From: Corynebacterium sp.
GTDB lineage: Bacteria; Actinomycetota; Actinomycetes; Mycobacteriales; Mycobacteriaceae
NCBI RefSeq assembly: GCF_030532325.1
Contig: NZ_JAUNLS010000001.1
Span: 62,001 to 126,000, forward strand
Direction of reading: 5' to 3'
Length of the DNA stretch: 64,000 nt
The notes beneath the pieces were generated by a model, which did not search any database, was not told where the DNA came from, and saw only the letters and a program-made list of their open reading frames with translations. Shown piece by piece: positions 61,691 through 64,000 of this stretch. Position 1 is the first letter of the stretch; each line of letters begins with the position of its first letter. The position numbers and the translations under genes were made by a program.

Positions 61691-62731
61691 ATGGAACCTC
61701 TAGAGCTGAGTGCCCTCACCGGCACACAATCGCGCACCTACGGCACACGCAAATTCACCCCGAAGATGGTGTCCGCACCCGTGCACGTGGCCATCGCATT
61801 GTGGGACGAGCGCTGGGATTCCGCGCCGAGTGGAAAAGTGGACGGCTGGGTCATCGCCGTCAACACCAAGCAGACTCGCTTCGTGCGCAAGGGACAGATC
61901 AAAGAGGGCGACATCGTCGAGGTCACCCTCCGGGAGCTGCAGCGCGCGCTGCGCGGCATTAAGGGCCGGGTATGGATAGTCACCGGCCGCCGGCAGGCGG
62001 CCCTGCGCAACGCACTGGAGGCGCGCGGCTACGTGGTCACCGGTAGCTTCGCCCAGGAAAATCGGGCTTCGCGCACCGCGAGCAACGTCCGCCGCAACGA
62101 GGCCTCGCATACCGCACGCAAGGCCAAAAGGCTCGGCGAGGCCCCGCGCGTCAAGCCCGCCGCCAAGGTGGAAACCACTAAGGCTCACTGGTGGCCGAAC
62201 TTCTCCCAGGCCTCCTCGTGGCCGGAGGGCGCCACCGTGCGCATTGCCACCGACGCCTCCTCCGATACCGTCTTCAAGGGCTCGATGTGCTTCGTGGCCG
62301 GCAACGGCGACTACCGCCTGCGCACCAGGGAAACCACGGCCGGCACCGATGAGTTGGAGCTGGAGGCACTGACCCTGGCGCTGAAGTACCTGCTCAAGGT
62401 GGGGGCCACGAAGGCGATCATCGAGTCCGATTCCGTGGCCGCCCTCGAGGCGGTCAAGCAGATCCGCAATAGAAAGTCCAAGGCCGTACGCACCCGCGGT
62501 GTGTGGCGCGGGGTGAGCTCGGGAGCGCGCTCCCGATTCCAACAGGCCTGGTACGACGTCGAGGGCCACTGCGAGGTTCAGATCCGCCGCGTCATGGGCC
62601 ACTCCGGGGATCCCCTCAACCAGGCAGCCGATCAGATTGCCTACATGGGGCTGCGCGCCATCGCGCACCCCATGAAGCAATCCCGGCCCACCCTCATCGA
62701 GGGCATCACCAAGGCGCTGGCAAAGCTCTAG
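61691..62731 (+). CDS. RNase HI-like protein with N-terminal extension
   Basis: 346 aa. The C-terminal half (about 175-330) has the RNase H pattern: IATDASSD (first Asp), TDELELEALTLAL (Glu), AIIESDSVAALEAV (second Asp) and MGHSGDPLNQAADQIA (last Asp). It could cleave RNA in RNA-DNA hybrids. The N-terminal about 115 residues (HVAIALWDERWDS, ALRGIKGRVWIVTGRRQAALRNALEARGY) form a separate domain I do not recognise, followed by a basic linker rich in Arg/Lys (115-165). ATG 61691. A perfect 16-bp palindrome overlaps the stop codon. Confidence 0.8.
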   Translation: MEPLELSALTGTQSRTYGTRKFTPKMVSAPVHVAIALWDERWDSAPSGKVDGWVIAVNTKQTRFVRKGQIKEGDIVEVTLRELQRALRGIKGRVWIVTGRRQAALRNALEARGYVVTGSFAQENRASRTASNVRRNEASHTARKAKRLGEAPRVKPAAKVETTKAHWWPNFSQASSWPEGATVRIATDASSDTVFKGSMCFVAGNGDYRLRTRETTAGTDELELEALTLALKYLLKVGATKAIIESDSVAALEAVKQIRNRKSKAVRTRGVWRGVSSGARSRFQQAWYDVEGHCEVQIRRVMGHSGDPLNQAADQIAYMGLRAIAHPMKQSRPTLIEGITKALAKL

Positions 62732-62737
62732 AGCTTT
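62722..62737. repeat. Perfect palindrome over the RNase H-like stop codon
   Basis: AAAGCTCTAGAGCTTT, followed 14 bp later by a second AGAGCTCT. It lacks the loop and T-run of a terminator. Confidence 0.6.
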
Positions 62738-62774
62738 CTGTTCGCTTTAGAGCTCTTCGCGGCTAGACCCCGTT

Positions 62775-63986
62775 CTAGGCCAGGCGCCGCGCGCCCTGGC
62801 CCGGGCGGGCCACCATGAAGGCCGGCTCCGGGAAGCCATGCTCGGCAGCCGCGGAGGCGATGGCCTCGGCGGTGGAGTCCACGTCCTCCTGCTTGATGAG
62901 CGCGATGATGGCACCGCCGAAGCCGCCGCCGGTCATGCGCGCGCCCACCTCACCGGCCGCCACGCAGGCGGTATCGAGCTCCGGGGTGGTGATTTCATAG
63001 AGGTCGCGCATGGAGACGTGGCTGTCATACATGAGCTCACGGAAGCGATCAAAGTCCTCCGCCTCCAGGGCCTGGGCGGCCTGCTGCGTGCGGGCGGTCT
63101 CCTCCACGATGTGGCGCACGCGGCGGGTCACCAGCTCCACGTCCCTGCCGTTATCCGCGGCCCACTGGCCGGCGGCCTCCACGGCGTTGGGGATATCGCG
63201 AACGGTGCCGCCCTCGGTCAGAGCCTCCTGCACCTCGTCGATGACGCCACGGCGCGAGGCGTACTGGCCGTCGTTAAGCGTGTGCGGGGCGTTGGTGTCC
63301 GCGATGAGCAGCACCATGCCGTGCGCGGCGATGTCAAAGGGCACGTGGCGCACCGAGCCGTCGTGGAAGTCCAGCACCAGGGCGGAGCCGGGGCGGCCGA
63401 AGAGGCTGCTGTTTTGATCCAGCCCGCCTGTCGACGCCCCCACCACCTCATTCTCCGCGCGGATGCAGGCCTTAACCAGGCGGGCGCGGGCGGCGTCGTC
63501 AGGCGCATGCCCGCAGGCCAGCTCGTAGGCCGCCACCGCCACGGAGCACTCGAGCGCCGCGGAGCTGGACAGGCCGGAGCCTACCGGCACGTCGGAGGTA
63601 ATGGCGATGGAGAGGCCGGAGCAGGACTCAATGATGCCCTCCTCCAGGCCGGCCCACACGGCTCCGGCGACGTAGTCGGACCAGTCGGCCGGAAAGCCCG
63701 GGCGGACCTCATCCAGGCGCACTGTTGCGCGCACCACGGAGCCCTCGTAATCGGAGGCGATCTCCAGCAGACCGTCCTCCCGCGGGGCCACGGCCACCGC
63801 GGTGTTTTCCTCCAGGGCGAAGGGCACGCACACGCCGCCGGCGTAGTCCACGTGCTCACCGATGAGGTTGACGCGGCCGGGCGCGGCCCACACGCCGGCG
63901 GGCTCGTGGCCGAAGGTGTCCTGGAACAGGCCGCTCGCGGCATTGATGAGCTCGGAATCGCTGCGGAAGGTGATCCACTTAGGCAT
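62775..63986 (-). CDS. galK: Galactokinase
   Basis: 403 aa GHMP kinase. Phosphorylates galactose to galactose 1-phosphate in the Leloir pathway. WAAPGRVNLIGEHVDYAGG is the galactokinase signature, DVPVGSGLSSSAALE the ATP-binding GHMP motif, and GARMTGGGFGGAIIAL the third motif. A very strong AAGGAGGTG ribosome site lies 4 nt before ATG 63986. Its upstream neighbours (galT or galE would be expected) are outside the window. Confidence 0.97.
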   Translation of the reverse strand: MPKWITFRSDSELINAASGLFQDTFGHEPAGVWAAPGRVNLIGEHVDYAGGVCVPFALEENTAVAVAPREDGLLEIASDYEGSVVRATVRLDEVRPGFPADWSDYVAGAVWAGLEEGIIESCSGLSIAITSDVPVGSGLSSSAALECSVAVAAYELACGHAPDDAARARLVKACIRAENEVVGASTGGLDQNSSLFGRPGSALVLDFHDGSVRHVPFDIAAHGMVLLIADTNAPHTLNDGQYASRRGVIDEVQEALTEGGTVRDIPNAVEAAGQWAADNGRDVELVTRRVRHIVEETARTQQAAQALEAEDFDRFRELMYDSHVSMRDLYEITTPELDTACVAAGEVGARMTGGGFGGAIIALIKQEDVDSTAEAIASAAAEHGFPEPAFMVARPGQGARRLA

Positions 63987-64000
63987 CCCACACCTCCTTG

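Overview
This window is a high-GC actinobacterial chromosome segment. Gene content and order (lepA-rpsT-holA-comEC-comEA, gpgP-rsfS-nadD, proA/proB-obg-rpmA-rplU-rne, ndk-DUF4233-folC-valS-mdh, clpX, clpP2-clpP1-tig) match the core backbone of Corynebacterium as I know it. Cutinase-like secreted esterases, the RNase E with an IF-2 N-terminal domain, a ClgR-type box before clpP1 and many leaderless transcripts (TANNNT -10 element 6-10 nt before ATG) fit the genus. The species is not determined; the nan cluster and GC content would suit a skin- or mucosa-associated species, which is inference.

Layout. 1-2030: 5' part of lepA, a divergent PemK/MazF-like toxin with no partner, and rpsT. 2088-4197: a probable type II restriction-modification pair (D12-class adenine methylase and PD-(D/E)XK nuclease). 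4166-10833, mostly minus: LysE/RhtB exporter, ankyrin protein, holA, comEC, comEA, DegV, gpgP, rsfS, nadD. 10893-24389: two secreted cutinase-family proteins, proA, two tandem DUF1707 membrane proteins, a plus-strand AddB/AddA-like nuclease-helicase pair, two tandem 2-hydroxyacid dehydrogenases and proB. The proline pathway genes are therefore split by about 8 kb of accessory DNA. 24422-24774: a decayed DUF1990 gene. 24734-44607: obg, an M20 peptidase, rpmA, rplU, rne, ndk, DUF4233, folC, valS, mdh, a TetR regulator, clpX, clpP2, clpP1 and tig. Then come tRNA-Pro, a Gly/Asp-rich membrane protein and tRNA-Gly.

46037-64000 is more accessory. A gene-free 450-bp stretch carries unusual inverted and direct repeats. 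It is followed by a sialic-acid cluster (SSS transporter, GntR regulator, nanE-nanK-nanA) with two similar candidate operators. Next is a sulfide/persulfide-response operon: a 56-aa Cys-rich protein missed by 60-aa cutoffs, a CoA-disulfide-reductase/rhodanese fusion, and a CsoR-family repressor that looks CstR-like, with two operator copies in its promoter region. Then comes a kip/pxp-like 5-oxoproline locus: pxpA, a fused pxpB-pxpC, biotin carboxylase-BCCP and a GntR regulator on the plus strand, converging with an NRAMP-like transporter and a DUF1445 protein on the minus strand. The same FadR-type palindrome stands before both units. The window ends with an RNase H-like protein and galK.

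The most interesting unit is the pxp locus. Its fused PxpBC plus BC-BCCP contain all the domains of a urea-carboxylase-type biotin enzyme in split form, beside a lactamase (PxpA) and a DUF1445 protein related to D-glutamate cyclase. Together they suggest uptake and biotin/ATP-dependent opening of 5-oxoproline or a similar lactam, under one GntR regulator. The divergent AddAB-like pair and the persulfide operon are the next best targets.
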